Notes under the pieces: generated by a model
What the model saw: only the letters and a program-made list of their open reading frames with translations
What the model was told of the DNA's origin: nothing
Database searches by the model: none
Translations under genes and position numbers: made by a program
Assembly (NCBI GenBank): GCA_002311315.1
Contig: DBZZ01000074.1
Location: 751 to 7,981, forward strand
From: Methylococcaceae bacterium UBA1147
GTDB lineage: Bacteria > Pseudomonadota > Gammaproteobacteria > Methylococcales > UBA1147
Reading direction: 5' to 3'
DNA length: 7,231 nt
Part shown: piece after piece, positions 1-5,602 of the stretch
Layout of the letters: each line of letters starts with the position of its first letter
How positions within the stretch are numbered: the first letter of the stretch is position 1

Positions 1-116
1 ATCTGTCGGCTGACGTATGCGCGCCCGCAAGCCGGGCTTTCGGGCGAAGCAGAGAAAAGAAAAAATCCGAAAACACAAAAAATAACAGCCGCCGCCATCA
101 GCCGGATCAAATTCAC
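1..116 (-). CDS. Start of a probable exported or membrane-anchored protein (partial, runs off left edge)
   Basis: Seen: a minus-strand frame open from GTG at 116-114 to the window edge (38 codons). It begins with a short n-region (VNLIRLM, one Arg), then a hydrophobic core AAAVIFCVFGFFLFSA at residues 8-23, then a polar stretch SPESPACGRAYVSRQ. This has the shape of a Sec signal peptide or N-terminal anchor, placed where a real start would put it. An in-frame TGA at 143-141 limits the upstream extension. Possible starts are GTG 116, TTG 110 (GAGAG five bases upstream) and ATG 98; none has an excellent ribosome site. Cys30 is not in a proper lipobox, so a lipoprotein is unlikely. The plus-strand frame over the same bases is also open, so coding on this strand is an inference. 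The function cannot be told from this fragment. Confidence 0.42.
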   Translation of the reverse strand, partial: MNLIRLMAAAVIFCVFGFFLFSASPESPACGRAYVSRQ

Positions 117-480
117 TCTCGAAAACCCAATGAAACGGAGTCAGCCATGAAGCCTGAGGCATCAACAGGCCCTGTACTGTAAAGCCCCCTGACACATGGC
201 AATCGATGTCCGGGGCCTGCAAACTGTTGATTTTTTATCCCATGGCTCATCCGTCCAGCAAGAAATGAGACCATCAACGCTCAGGTTACGGTTGCAATTG
301 GTTTCGGAGGCTCCGTTCCAGCCCGTTGCAAGACTGATCCGAAAGCCGAAAATCCGGATCGGCTCAGAAAAGTATTTAGGCCTTGACCCCTTCGAATCCC
401 TCTTGAACCTGAATGCCCCTCAATTGATCGGCGTTACCATACCGATGACCGACCGGTTCAGATTCACAAGCGCCACTACG
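117..480. other. Intergenic region, no supported gene
   Basis: This gap lies between the 3' end of the diiron protein gene and the putative exported-protein start, both on the minus strand. A plus-strand frame at 196-552 is open for 118 codons, but it has no ribosome site, resembles nothing I know and runs into the 3' end of the diiron gene, so I treat it as spurious. Overlapping inverted repeats lie at 334-367 (GATCCG 336-341 with CGGATC 355-360; AGCCGA 344-349 with TCGGCT 359-364). No T-run follows them on either strand, so they do not look like an intrinsic terminator. Confidence 0.5.
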
Positions 481-1371
481 TTAAATGGTGCAGTAAGACG
501 GAATCCAACTGCGTTCAATCATGTGTTCCGGCACGTTATTAAAATCGAATGATTTTCCATCTCTAATCATCTGTTTCACATCAAACAACTGCTTGAATTC
601 CGGAATATCATTGAAAAACATGGTGTAAAAAGGACCGACCAACGCTTTTGAAACCTTCGTGGCGATAGGACCAATAAAATTTCTTCGCTGCCCAACATGC
701 GCGATTTCATCGATCGTGATTTCGTTCAGCAATGCTTTCACACGTTCACAAACTTCCGGTTCGTCGGCCAGGACGTCATCAAATAACGCATGTAAATGAA
801 AATAGAAAGTCACGCCCATGAGTTCAGTCACAAATGCCGGCGAATCCATTAAAACCCCAGGAAGTCTTGGAAAAATCTCGTAAACCTTTTCCATCACAGG
901 AGTTAACGGAACCCACTCAACCCGGTCAAGCCCGAAGGTCCTTAAGATCTCATCAAACAGGCGGACATGGCAAAATTCTTCAGCTAGATGAACCCTGCTT
1001 ATTTTGTCTTCAACAGTATGTGAATTCTCCATATCAGGGATAACATCCCAGGCACCTTTAATACCCACCCACTCATGCCGTGCAAATTTATACATACAGG
1101 TCAACATCGCGGTTTTCCGATCCAGTGTTGCAGGATCATCTTTCATCTCGACATAGTTCCGATAGAACAATTCAGGATCTGCTAATGGGGTACGCAACTG
1201 AACCGGATTGTCTTTAAACGCTTTTAATGTTTTACGTTTTTTTTCCAGGTCCTTATCCCCTTCAAATAACGTACCGCCATGTTGCTGGGTAAATTGCCAA
1301 TAGCTCTCAAAATTGTCTTCCCGTTCCATTGCCGTCGACGGAGAAAAAACTGAACAATATTTCTTTTTCAT
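481..1371 (-). CDS. Ferritin-like diiron-carboxylate protein of unknown reaction
   Basis: A 296-residue protein, predicted soluble. It carries the classical four-helix diiron ligand pattern: E100 (FARHEWVG), E132xxH135 (AEEFCH, after helix residues DKISRVHLA), E183 (VTELMG) and E222xxH225 (DEIAHVGQRR). Spacings of about 48 residues from H135 to E183 and 39 from E183 to E222 fit long helices such as those of R2-like, AurF-like or COQ7/MiaE-like proteins. The extra His that AurF-type N-oxygenases carry four residues before the last Glu is absent (I218). Family knowledge says such sites bind two irons and activate O2 or peroxide for hydroxylation, desaturation or N-oxidation; the substrate here is unknown. 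ATG 1371-1369 is preferred because AAGGGG (minus strand) lies 9 bases upstream; the alternative M15 has no good site. There is no operon partner: 365 bp separate it from the next minus-strand gene. The N-terminal 80 and C-terminal 60 residues match nothing I recognise. Confidence 0.88.
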   Translation of the reverse strand: MKKKYCSVFSPSTAMEREDNFESYWQFTQQHGGTLFEGDKDLEKKRKTLKAFKDNPVQLRTPLADPELFYRNYVEMKDDPATLDRKTAMLTCMYKFARHEWVGIKGAWDVIPDMENSHTVEDKISRVHLAEEFCHVRLFDEILRTFGLDRVEWVPLTPVMEKVYEIFPRLPGVLMDSPAFVTELMGVTFYFHLHALFDDVLADEPEVCERVKALLNEITIDEIAHVGQRRNFIGPIATKVSKALVGPFYTMFFNDIPEFKQLFDVKQMIRDGKSFDFNNVPEHMIERSWIPSYCTI

Positions 1372-1380
1372 TAAAATTAG

Positions 1381-1386
1381 CCCCTT
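1381..1386 (-). promoter_or_regulatory. Ribosome binding site of the diiron protein gene
   Basis: AAGGGG on the minus strand, nine bases before ATG 1371-1369. It is a strong Shine-Dalgarno match at good spacing and decides the start in favour of the longer form over M15. Confidence 0.7.
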
Positions 1387-1543
1387 GTTATTTTAAAAGA
1401 TACCAACATCTTTTGATCACATTGACCTTCTTGGAGAAGAAACACCCCCCAAGATTGACGTGATAACCCCTCGAGCATTGTCCACACAGGGCCATTCCAT
1501 TCGCTATTGCAATTTCAATCCCGCGCTGCCTAAAACCCCTCTT

Positions 1544-1608
1544 TCTCAGCGTTCTTGTCATTCCCTTTTCTTCAAGAGTGCCGTCACCCTAATGCGACAA
1601 CGCTGAGA
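1544..1608. repeat. Perfect 10-bp inverted repeat with 45-base spacer
   Basis: TCTCAGCGTT at 1544-1553 and its exact reverse complement AACGCTGAGA at 1599-1608. The spacer is too long for an efficient terminator, and no T-run follows on either strand. It could be a pair of terminal repeats of a tiny or decayed element, a regulator site pair, or chance. Confidence 0.45.
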
Positions 1609-1656
1609 TCGCAACCCTGACCCTTACTGATGATCCCTGAATAACCCAAGTTGTCG

Positions 1657-1779
1657 ATGGCTCTCTATACCGAATCCAGGCAGAACGGCACCTCCATCGT
1701 GATGGAGGAACTCTACACCAACCTGCGTGACGCACCTGTTACATTACGCCGGCAAGACAAACAAAGCCCGGAGCCCTGA
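1657..1779 (+). CDS. Doubtful 40-residue orphan reading frame
   Basis: ATG 1657 to TGA 1777-1779 encodes 40 residues beginning MALYTESRQNGTSIV and ending RRQDKQSPEP. The composition looks protein-like (mixed charge, few rare residues). An in-frame TAA at 1642-1644 closes it upstream, and no clear Shine-Dalgarno precedes the ATG. I do not recognise a family. It could be a fragment of a decayed gene rather than a functional small protein. Confidence 0.2.
   Translation: MALYTESRQNGTSIVMEELYTNLRDAPVTLRRQDKQSPEP
1691..1708. repeat. 18-bp palindrome, two 8-base arms
   Basis: CCTCCATC at 1691-1698, GT, then GATGGAGG at 1701-1708: perfect arms with a two-base centre. It falls inside the doubtful 1657-1779 frame. 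The form suits a dimeric regulator site better than an RNA hairpin, since a two-base loop is too tight unless terminal pairs open. The binding factor is unknown. Confidence 0.4.
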
Positions 1780-2211
1780 GGTCTTTTCTGTTTTCCTCGA
1801 AATGTTTGGAAATGGATAAAACCATTTCGCCTTGCTGTGCCAGTAAAACAAAGATCCTCGGAATGATTCAAATCCAATTCGGATTTTCATCCTACTCTAT
1901 GCTAACAAGTATTCTTGTGGTTGAATGTCCCGGATTTCACCCCTGCCTCTCGGCAAGGGTTCGGATATTGGATTGCAGCGCCTGCACCTGATCACCGATC
2001 CAACACACCCTGCGGTCAAAACAACCATCCGCAAGACCGGGGGTAGTCAAGAACAAGATCTCTACCTTCCGGTTGCCTTGGGGAAGGCAGGAGCCGAAGC
2101 GGATCTGCCGCTGCATACCCACTTCAGCTTCGTTAAATCACGAGGCAATCCTGGGAAAAATCCCCGAAACGGTGATTTGTTGCCTTGTAGACTCAAGTTA
2201 TTCGTCGAACG

Positions 2212-2418
2212 GTGGACAAAATCACAACACAGAACGTTGTCTTGGCGGCTTTACAAAACATCCAGAGTCTAGGAATTGACTCACCAGTCGAACGCCCTGA
2301 GCCAGCTGCTGCCGACGATAAATCGATCTTGCAGAACGTATCAGCAACAAGTAATGTTTCCACCAAACACCTACGATTGCCGTACAAGTCACCGCATGCT
2401 GCCACTAGCGCGGTTTGA
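2212..2418 (+). CDS. Doubtful 68-residue frame just upstream of and in frame with the CDF gene
   Basis: GTG 2212 to TGA 2416-2418. The segment VVLAALQNIQSLGIDSP followed by an Ala/Asp-rich stretch reads like plausible protein, but no ribosome site precedes the GTG and I recognise no family. It ends 21 bases before the CDF start in the same frame, so only one TGA separates them. It may be a remnant of a decayed gene, a small upstream gene, or chance. Confidence 0.18.
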   Translation: MDKITTQNVVLAALQNIQSLGIDSPVERPEPAAADDKSILQNVSATSNVSTKHLRLPYKSPHAATSAV

Positions 2419-2439
2419 AGGGATGAAAACAGCCTGCTG

Positions 2440-3336
2440 ATGTCACACCACCCTCATCCCACCAATTACAACCGCGCATTCGCCGTTGGAATTTTGCTGA
2501 ACATCGGGTTTGTCTGTGTCGAACTTTTCTACGGCATTCTCGCCGACTCACTCGCTCTAGTCGCCGATGCCGGACACAATCTGACCGACGTACTCGCTCT
2601 TCTGATGGCTTGGGGTGCGAACCGCCTGGCCAACCGAAAACCTACCCAAAGACTCACTTACGGATTACGGCGCACCACAATTCTTTCACCGCTTTTCAGC
2701 GGCTTCCTGCTGTTCCTGGCAATGGTCGCAATTGCCAGTGAAGCCATCACCCGGCTGAATGAACCTGAGCTGGTGGAAGGCCGCATCGTCATTTACGTGG
2801 CAGCAGCAGGGGTGTTCATCAACGCTGTAACGGCCCTGCTGTTCCTCAAAAACCAGCAACACGACCTGAACATTCGCGCGGTATATGTTCACATGCTGGC
2901 CGACGCCGCGGTTTCGATCGGGGTCGTTATCGGCGGCATTGCCATGATCTACACCGGAAAAACCTGGCTGGATCCCGCCATCAGCCTGATCATCGTCGCC
3001 GTCATACTGCGCGGTACGTGGGCCTTGCTGGCCGATGCCTTGCGGCTTGCCGTTGATGCGGTCCCTGCCGATATCGATCCATTCGAGGTCAGACAATACC
3101 TGCTATCACTTCCGGGTGTCGTTTCGATCCACGATTTGCATATCTGGGGTATGAGTACAACCGAAGCCGCCCTGACGGCCCACCTGGTGATACCGGAAAT
3201 CGAAACCGGTGACCAATTTCTGCAGCAGGTTGCGGCCGATCTGAACAAACACTTCGACATCGGCCACTCCACCATCCAGGTTGAAAGCGGAATGCAGGAT
3301 AGACATTGCCTGCTTGCGCCCGGTGGGAAAGAATAA
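2440..3336 (+). CDS. CDF-family divalent metal cation exporter (probably Zn2+), ZitB/CzcD type
   Basis: A 298-residue inner-membrane protein, near the usual 300-315 of ZitB/CzcD. Six membrane segments lie at about residues 12-32, 36-60, 80-100, 115-137, 146-170 and 178-197, followed by a cytoplasmic domain from about 207. Both halves of the transport site are intact: H46 and D50 (AGHNLTD) in TM2, H151 and D155 (HMLAD) in TM5. This HD-HD set is known for Zn/Cd-selective members that export cytoplasmic metal in exchange for protons. Other family marks are TYGLRR at 73-78 and, in the C-terminal domain, HDLHIW 231-236 and GHSTIQVE 275-282, typical dimer and metal-site regions. There is a small His cluster at the N-terminus (MSHHPH) and no His-rich TM4-TM5 loop. 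ATG 2440 is the only usual start, but its ribosome site is weak (AAGGG 2418-2422, 17 bases away). The gene converges on the MATE gene with 35 bp between and no visible terminator. Confidence 0.95.
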   Translation: MSHHPHPTNYNRAFAVGILLNIGFVCVELFYGILADSLALVADAGHNLTDVLALLMAWGANRLANRKPTQRLTYGLRRTTILSPLFSGFLLFLAMVAIASEAITRLNEPELVEGRIVIYVAAAGVFINAVTALLFLKNQQHDLNIRAVYVHMLADAAVSIGVVIGGIAMIYTGKTWLDPAISLIIVAVILRGTWALLADALRLAVDAVPADIDPFEVRQYLLSLPGVVSIHDLHIWGMSTTEAALTAHLVIPEIETGDQFLQQVAADLNKHFDIGHSTIQVESGMQDRHCLLAPGGKE

Positions 3337-3371
3337 AACGCCAGGCTGCACCGCAGAACGGGACACATCGG

Positions 3372-4721
3372 TCAGATCCGGATCGACTGCCAGTTGCCAC
3401 GGATCACCGCCGACCACTTTCCAGCCGCTTTGACCAGGGTAGTCACGTTGATGACCCACCAAATTGCGGCAGGACCCATTTCGAGATAAATCCCGAAGTA
3501 CCAGGAAAATGGAATTCTTGCGATATTCCATGGAGCCGACCAGAATAGGATTGGTCGGGTGTCTCCAGACCCTTCCAGCACCGCTTCAGCCAAGCATTCG
3601 TAGGCGACCAGGAGCTGCGAGAAGGCTAGAATCCTCGCGTAAAGAACCGCCTGTTCCAATACACCCGGATCATCGGTAAATAATCGGCAGAGCGGTTCTG
3701 CGCCAAACCAGAAGATGCAGCCTGCCGCAATTCCAAGCAAGGTCATCAGGGGGAAAGCCAGGCGGATGGTACGCCGGGCCTGGTCTACCTGTCCGGCCCC
3801 GATATAGCGCCCAATGAGGCTGGCCACGCCCATCGAGATACCCCAGAAGATCGGCCAGGTAAAGCCTTCAAGAGCCGAGTAACCGATACCAAGAGCCGCG
3901 TTGACAGTAGGACCCAGTGGAGAAATCGTGTACCGCAGAAGGGCCCAGTAGACCAGTGCATAAAGTGCGATACCCCAACTGAGTGGCAAGCCAATGCGGA
4001 TAATTCTTCGCAGGGAGGAATCCGGCCAGAAATCCCGACCTGCCGGCCGAAACTGGCGGAGCAGAAACCAGAGCCCGATCACCACCGAGATTCCACGGCT
4101 TATGCCGGTCGCCATTGCCGCGCCCGCAATGCCGAAATCCAACGTGTAAATGAAAAACGGGTTAAGCAGTATGTTGAGGACCGTCGCGACAAACTGCAGA
4201 CCCATCACCAGAGCCGTCCTTCCTACAGCAATAAAGACCGTATCAATCACCGGTGCCAGAACAAGGGGAAAACCCATTACGGCAAGCCATTGCAAGTACT
4301 CGACCGCAAGGGCATGCACCTCTCCCCTGAGACCCAGCCCATCGCAGATCGTCGGTGCCAAAAAAGCCAGCATCGTCAAAACAAGCGCACCAATCAACGC
4401 GGCCCCGAACAGCGCATTGCCGATGATACGGCGCCGCTCCTCGTGGTTACCGGATCCTGTTGCACGGGCGATCAGTGGCCCGGATCCCGATGACACCACC
4501 GAGTAGATGGCGAACAGGGCCAGCAAAATGAATGTACAGGAACCAATCGCGGCCTGGGCGTACTTGCCCAACCACTGAACAGAATACTGGTCGATCACCT
4601 TGAAAGCGTTGTTCAGGAGAACAGAGACCGCCGCAGGGATCGCCAGCAAAAGCAGATTTTTTAAAGAAACCGGTTTCAAGGAGCAACTACCGTGATAATG
4701 GCAAGGCCGATTGCCGACCAA
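3372..4721 (-). CDS. MATE-family multidrug/toxin exporter
   Basis: A polytopic inner-membrane protein of up to 449 residues, fitting the 12-helix MATE fold (two MatE repeats, usual length 440-470). The first repeat runs from about residue 20 (LKNLLLLAIPAAVSVLL) to about 225; the second from about 236 (SLRRIIRIGLPLSWG) to the end. Family marks are NPFFIYTLDFGIAGAAMATG at 187-206, the VGRTALVM loop at 166-173 and LEGSGDTRP at 382-390. MATE proteins export cationic drugs or metabolites using Na+ or H+ gradients; the substrate cannot be read here. The start is uncertain: the frame is open back to a TGA near 4808 with no ATG or GTG. Candidates are TTG 4721-4719 (used here; GGGAG 15 bases upstream) and TTG 4679-4677 (residue 15, weak GGTAG seven bases upstream), which would fit the family's start better. 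It converges on the CDF gene. Confidence 0.93.
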   Translation of the reverse strand: MVGNRPCHYHGSCSLKPVSLKNLLLLAIPAAVSVLLNNAFKVIDQYSVQWLGKYAQAAIGSCTFILLALFAIYSVVSSGSGPLIARATGSGNHEERRRIIGNALFGAALIGALVLTMLAFLAPTICDGLGLRGEVHALAVEYLQWLAVMGFPLVLAPVIDTVFIAVGRTALVMGLQFVATVLNILLNPFFIYTLDFGIAGAAMATGISRGISVVIGLWFLLRQFRPAGRDFWPDSSLRRIIRIGLPLSWGIALYALVYWALLRYTISPLGPTVNAALGIGYSALEGFTWPIFWGISMGVASLIGRYIGAGQVDQARRTIRLAFPLMTLLGIAAGCIFWFGAEPLCRLFTDDPGVLEQAVLYARILAFSQLLVAYECLAEAVLEGSGDTRPILFWSAPWNIARIPFSWYFGIYLEMGPAAIWWVINVTTLVKAAGKWSAVIRGNWQSIRI

Positions 4722-4861
4722 GACCTGATGATGAATCTCCCGCTCTGCCGAGAAGGAAGAAGTGTTCAGGAAAGAAGGGCTGTTGACCGGCGACGCATGG
4801 ATAACCGCTCAACACAACCTTTCACCAACAGTAACCCACTGATTGCCGATACGAGTGTATA

Positions 4862-4875
4862 GGCTTGTACAAGCC
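4862..4875. promoter_or_regulatory. Perfect 14-bp palindrome, possible operator upstream of the MATE gene
   Basis: GGCTTGTACAAGCC is identical to its own reverse complement, with no spacer. It lies about 140 bases upstream of the MATE start. On the minus strand TATACA (4861-4856) directly follows it, and CGAACA lies about 17 bases before TATACA, so the palindrome would sit in the spacer of a weak promoter driving the MATE gene. This is inference from position and symmetry: the -35 match is poor, and no regulator gene is in the window. Confidence 0.35.
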
Positions 4876-4997
4876 CGTTGTTCGCCGATGGTTCCAGCCC
4901 AGTCCCCCGTCAGTTTCCGCCTGAATGCTTCCGAAAGATTCATCCACCCAACGGGCAGAAACGATCCAGAACTTTCGCGAATACGGTGGGTATTTCA

Positions 4998-5026
4998 TTG
5001 CCTATTCACAGGCCCGCGGATAGAAT
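4998..5026 (+). promoter_or_regulatory. Sigma70-like promoter of the tRNA-Gly gene
   Basis: A -35 box TTGCCT (4998-5003, four of six consensus bases) and a -10 box TAGAAT (5021-5026, five of six), with an exact 17-base spacer. The expected start near 5033 gives about 36 bases of 5' leader before the mature tRNA, as usual for tRNA precursors. Confidence 0.65.
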
Positions 5027-5068
5027 CCTCTTGATCATGTTTTGTCGACATGGTTTGAGAGCCGGCAG

Positions 5069-5142
5069 GCGGGTGTAGTTTAATGGTAGAACTGAAGCTT
5101 CCCAAGCTTCAAACGTGGGTTCGATTCCCATCACCCGCTCCA
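5069..5142 (+). tRNA. glyU: tRNA-Gly (anticodon CCC)
   Basis: The cloverleaf can be drawn fully. The acceptor stem pairs GCGGGTG 5069-5075 with CACCCGC 5132-5138. The discriminator is T5139 (usual for bacterial tRNA-Gly), followed by an encoded CCA at 5140-5142. The D-arm GTTTAATGGTAGAAC starts at 5078. The anticodon stem pairs GAAGC 5094-5098 with GCTTC 5106-5110 around loop TTCCCAA, giving anticodon CCC at 5101-5103, which reads GGG. The T-arm pairs GTGGG 5115-5119 with CCCAT 5127-5131 (one G-T wobble) around TTCGATT. From memory it is very close to the enterobacterial tRNA-Gly(CCC) glyU. It is a single gene with its own promoter. No clear terminator follows, and I see no repeat of its 3' end in the window that would mark an integrated element. 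Confidence 0.97.
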
Positions 5143-5426
5143 TCTTTCCAGTTCAAAGTAATTCACTTTCGCCAACCAGAACCAATTCAGCCTGTAACCC
5201 AGGTCTTGATGATTGCCTACTACCGACCATTCAACCCGCTTGGCAACACACGATTAGCCAGCAAGAACTGACAGCATTACTGTCGATTATGTATTTCCAT
5301 TGTCCTACGCGGCCAAGTACAGAATCTACTGTACATTCGCATCCGTAAAATCGCCAAATTGAATCACTTGATGCCGGCCCCGAGATCCTGGGCTTTGGCT
5401 GGGCCAGCCATGCATGAACCTCGGTC
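5143..5426. other. Intergenic region after the tRNA gene, no supported gene
   Basis: This stretch of 284 bases has no convincing reading frame. It contains a short AT-only inverted repeat just after the tRNA (AAAGT/ACTTT near 5155-5169, too weak to call a terminator), the 6-bp inverted repeat at 5317-5334 and a short GGCTG/CAGCC hairpin at 5397-5409. No strong intrinsic terminator is visible for the tRNA or for uup. Confidence 0.5.
5317..5334. repeat. GTACAG/CTGTAC inverted repeat with six-base spacer
   Basis: GTACAG at 5317-5322 and CTGTAC at 5329-5334, perfect arms around AATCTA. The half-site order is opposite to a LexA box (CTGT...ACAG), so I do not call it an SOS operator. It could be a regulator site or chance. 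Confidence 0.25.
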
Positions 5427-5549
5427 CTAGCAACGCTCCTGCCATTCCTCGTTGATTTCGGCCAGTACGATGCCGGGATGAATCAGGCAGTGCCGTAAAC
5501 AGGAAATCTCCGTTAACCAAGGCACCTCGCGGCCAGTAAGGTGCATCAT
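5427..5549 (-). CDS. Possible small protein or gene remnant just downstream of uup
   Basis: ATG 5549-5547 to TAG 5429-5427 encodes 40 residues: MMHLTGREVPWLTEIS, then CLRHC with two Cys, HPGIVLAEINEEW and a terminal Cys. Composition and codon choice look coding, clearly better than the overlapping frame at 5326-5520. It lies 53 bases after uup on the same strand, so co-transcription is possible. No good ribosome site precedes this ATG. The frame continues upstream to ATG 5606-5604, which overlaps the uup stop as ATGA in classic translational-coupling form, but a TGA at 5579-5577 (codon 10 of 60) interrupts it. Options are a 59-residue gene broken by TGG to TGA or a similar change, an internal start, recoding, or chance. 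I do not recognise a family. Confidence 0.33.
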   Translation of the reverse strand: MMHLTGREVPWLTEISCLRHCLIHPGIVLAEINEEWQERC

Positions 5550-5568
5550 CGCCAGATCGGTTGATGCA
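5542..5568 (-). repeat. 7-bp hairpin just after the in-frame TGA downstream of uup
   Basis: On the minus strand TGCATCA (5568-5562) pairs perfectly with TGATGCA (5548-5542) around a 13-base loop. Inside the loop CC and GG can pair around GATCT, giving an extended stem with an unequal internal loop (A versus CGA). There is no T-run, so it is not an intrinsic terminator. It spans the MM start codons of the 40-residue frame, so it could also mask that start in RNA. Confidence 0.4.
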
Positions 5569-5602
5569 TCCTCAATTCATCCCGTAAACGGCGTCTGCTG
5601 AC

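Larger units (their letters stand above)
1372..2439. other. 1.07-kb region without a convincing gene, possibly decayed DNA
   Basis: This gap separates the diiron gene (leftward) from the CDF gene (rightward), so it must hold both promoters, but it is far longer than that needs. Frames on both strands are short, mostly lack ribosome sites and show no family I recognise. The longest is a plus-strand frame at 1925-2272 (115 codons), rich in Thr, Gly, Lys and Leu, with no ribosome site; I do not support it as a gene. Structured elements are the inverted repeat at 1544-1608, the palindrome at 1691-1708 and a 7-bp inverted repeat GAAATGG/CCATTTC at 1809-1828. Inference: remnants of degraded genes or a degraded mobile element. 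Confidence 0.5.
4722..5068. other. Intergenic region between the MATE gene and the tRNA gene
   Basis: About 350 bases with no supported gene. It holds the upstream region of the leftward MATE gene, the palindrome at 4862-4875 and the tRNA promoter at 4998-5026. Small plus-strand frames starting at 4843 and 4878 run over the tRNA promoter or tRNA and look spurious. Confidence 0.55.

Noticed and set aside
22..46. Hairpin (CGCCCG/CGGGCG with inner AAGC/GCTT) as an intrinsic terminator.
   Set aside because: No T-run follows it on the plus strand, and on the minus strand the T-rich stretch precedes rather than follows it. It also lies inside the probable minus-strand coding start.
130..182. Two tiny overlapping plus-strand frames (ATG 130 with stop at 150; ATG 147 with a good GGAG site and stop at 182), possibly a leader peptide or the end of an upstream gene.
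   Set aside because: Only 6 and 11 residues, no downstream plus-strand gene to regulate, and the minus-strand reading of the neighbouring bases is more protein-like. I could not exclude that one is the tail of a plus-strand gene from the left.
196..552. 118-codon plus-strand frame.
   Set aside because: No ribosome site, no recognised family, and it overlaps the 3' end of the well-supported diiron protein gene on the other strand.
1390..1395. TAAAAT on the minus strand as the -10 box of the diiron protein gene.
   Set aside because: Transcription would begin inside the Shine-Dalgarno sequence at 1381-1386, and there is no acceptable -35 box 16-18 bases upstream.
1925..2272. 115-codon plus-strand frame in the gene-poor gap.
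   Set aside because: No ribosome site, no recognisable motif, and an arbitrary composition (runs of Thr, Arg and Lys late in the frame); not supported as a gene.
5069..5142. tRNA-Gly as an integration (att) site of a mobile element.
   Set aside because: No repeat of the tRNA 3' end and no integrase gene are seen in the window.
5317..5334. LexA/SOS box.
   Set aside because: The half-sites are in the reverse order (ACAG...CTGT) to the LexA consensus CTGT-N8-ACAG.
5083..5348. Plus-strand frames beginning inside the tRNA-Gly gene (5083-5271, 5115-5348).
   Set aside because: Their 5' halves are the tRNA itself and the rest shows no protein character.
5326..5520. 64-codon minus-strand frame downstream of uup.
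   Set aside because: The overlapping frame ending at 5427 has more protein-like sequence and lies in a coupling-like position after uup; this one looks like its shadow.
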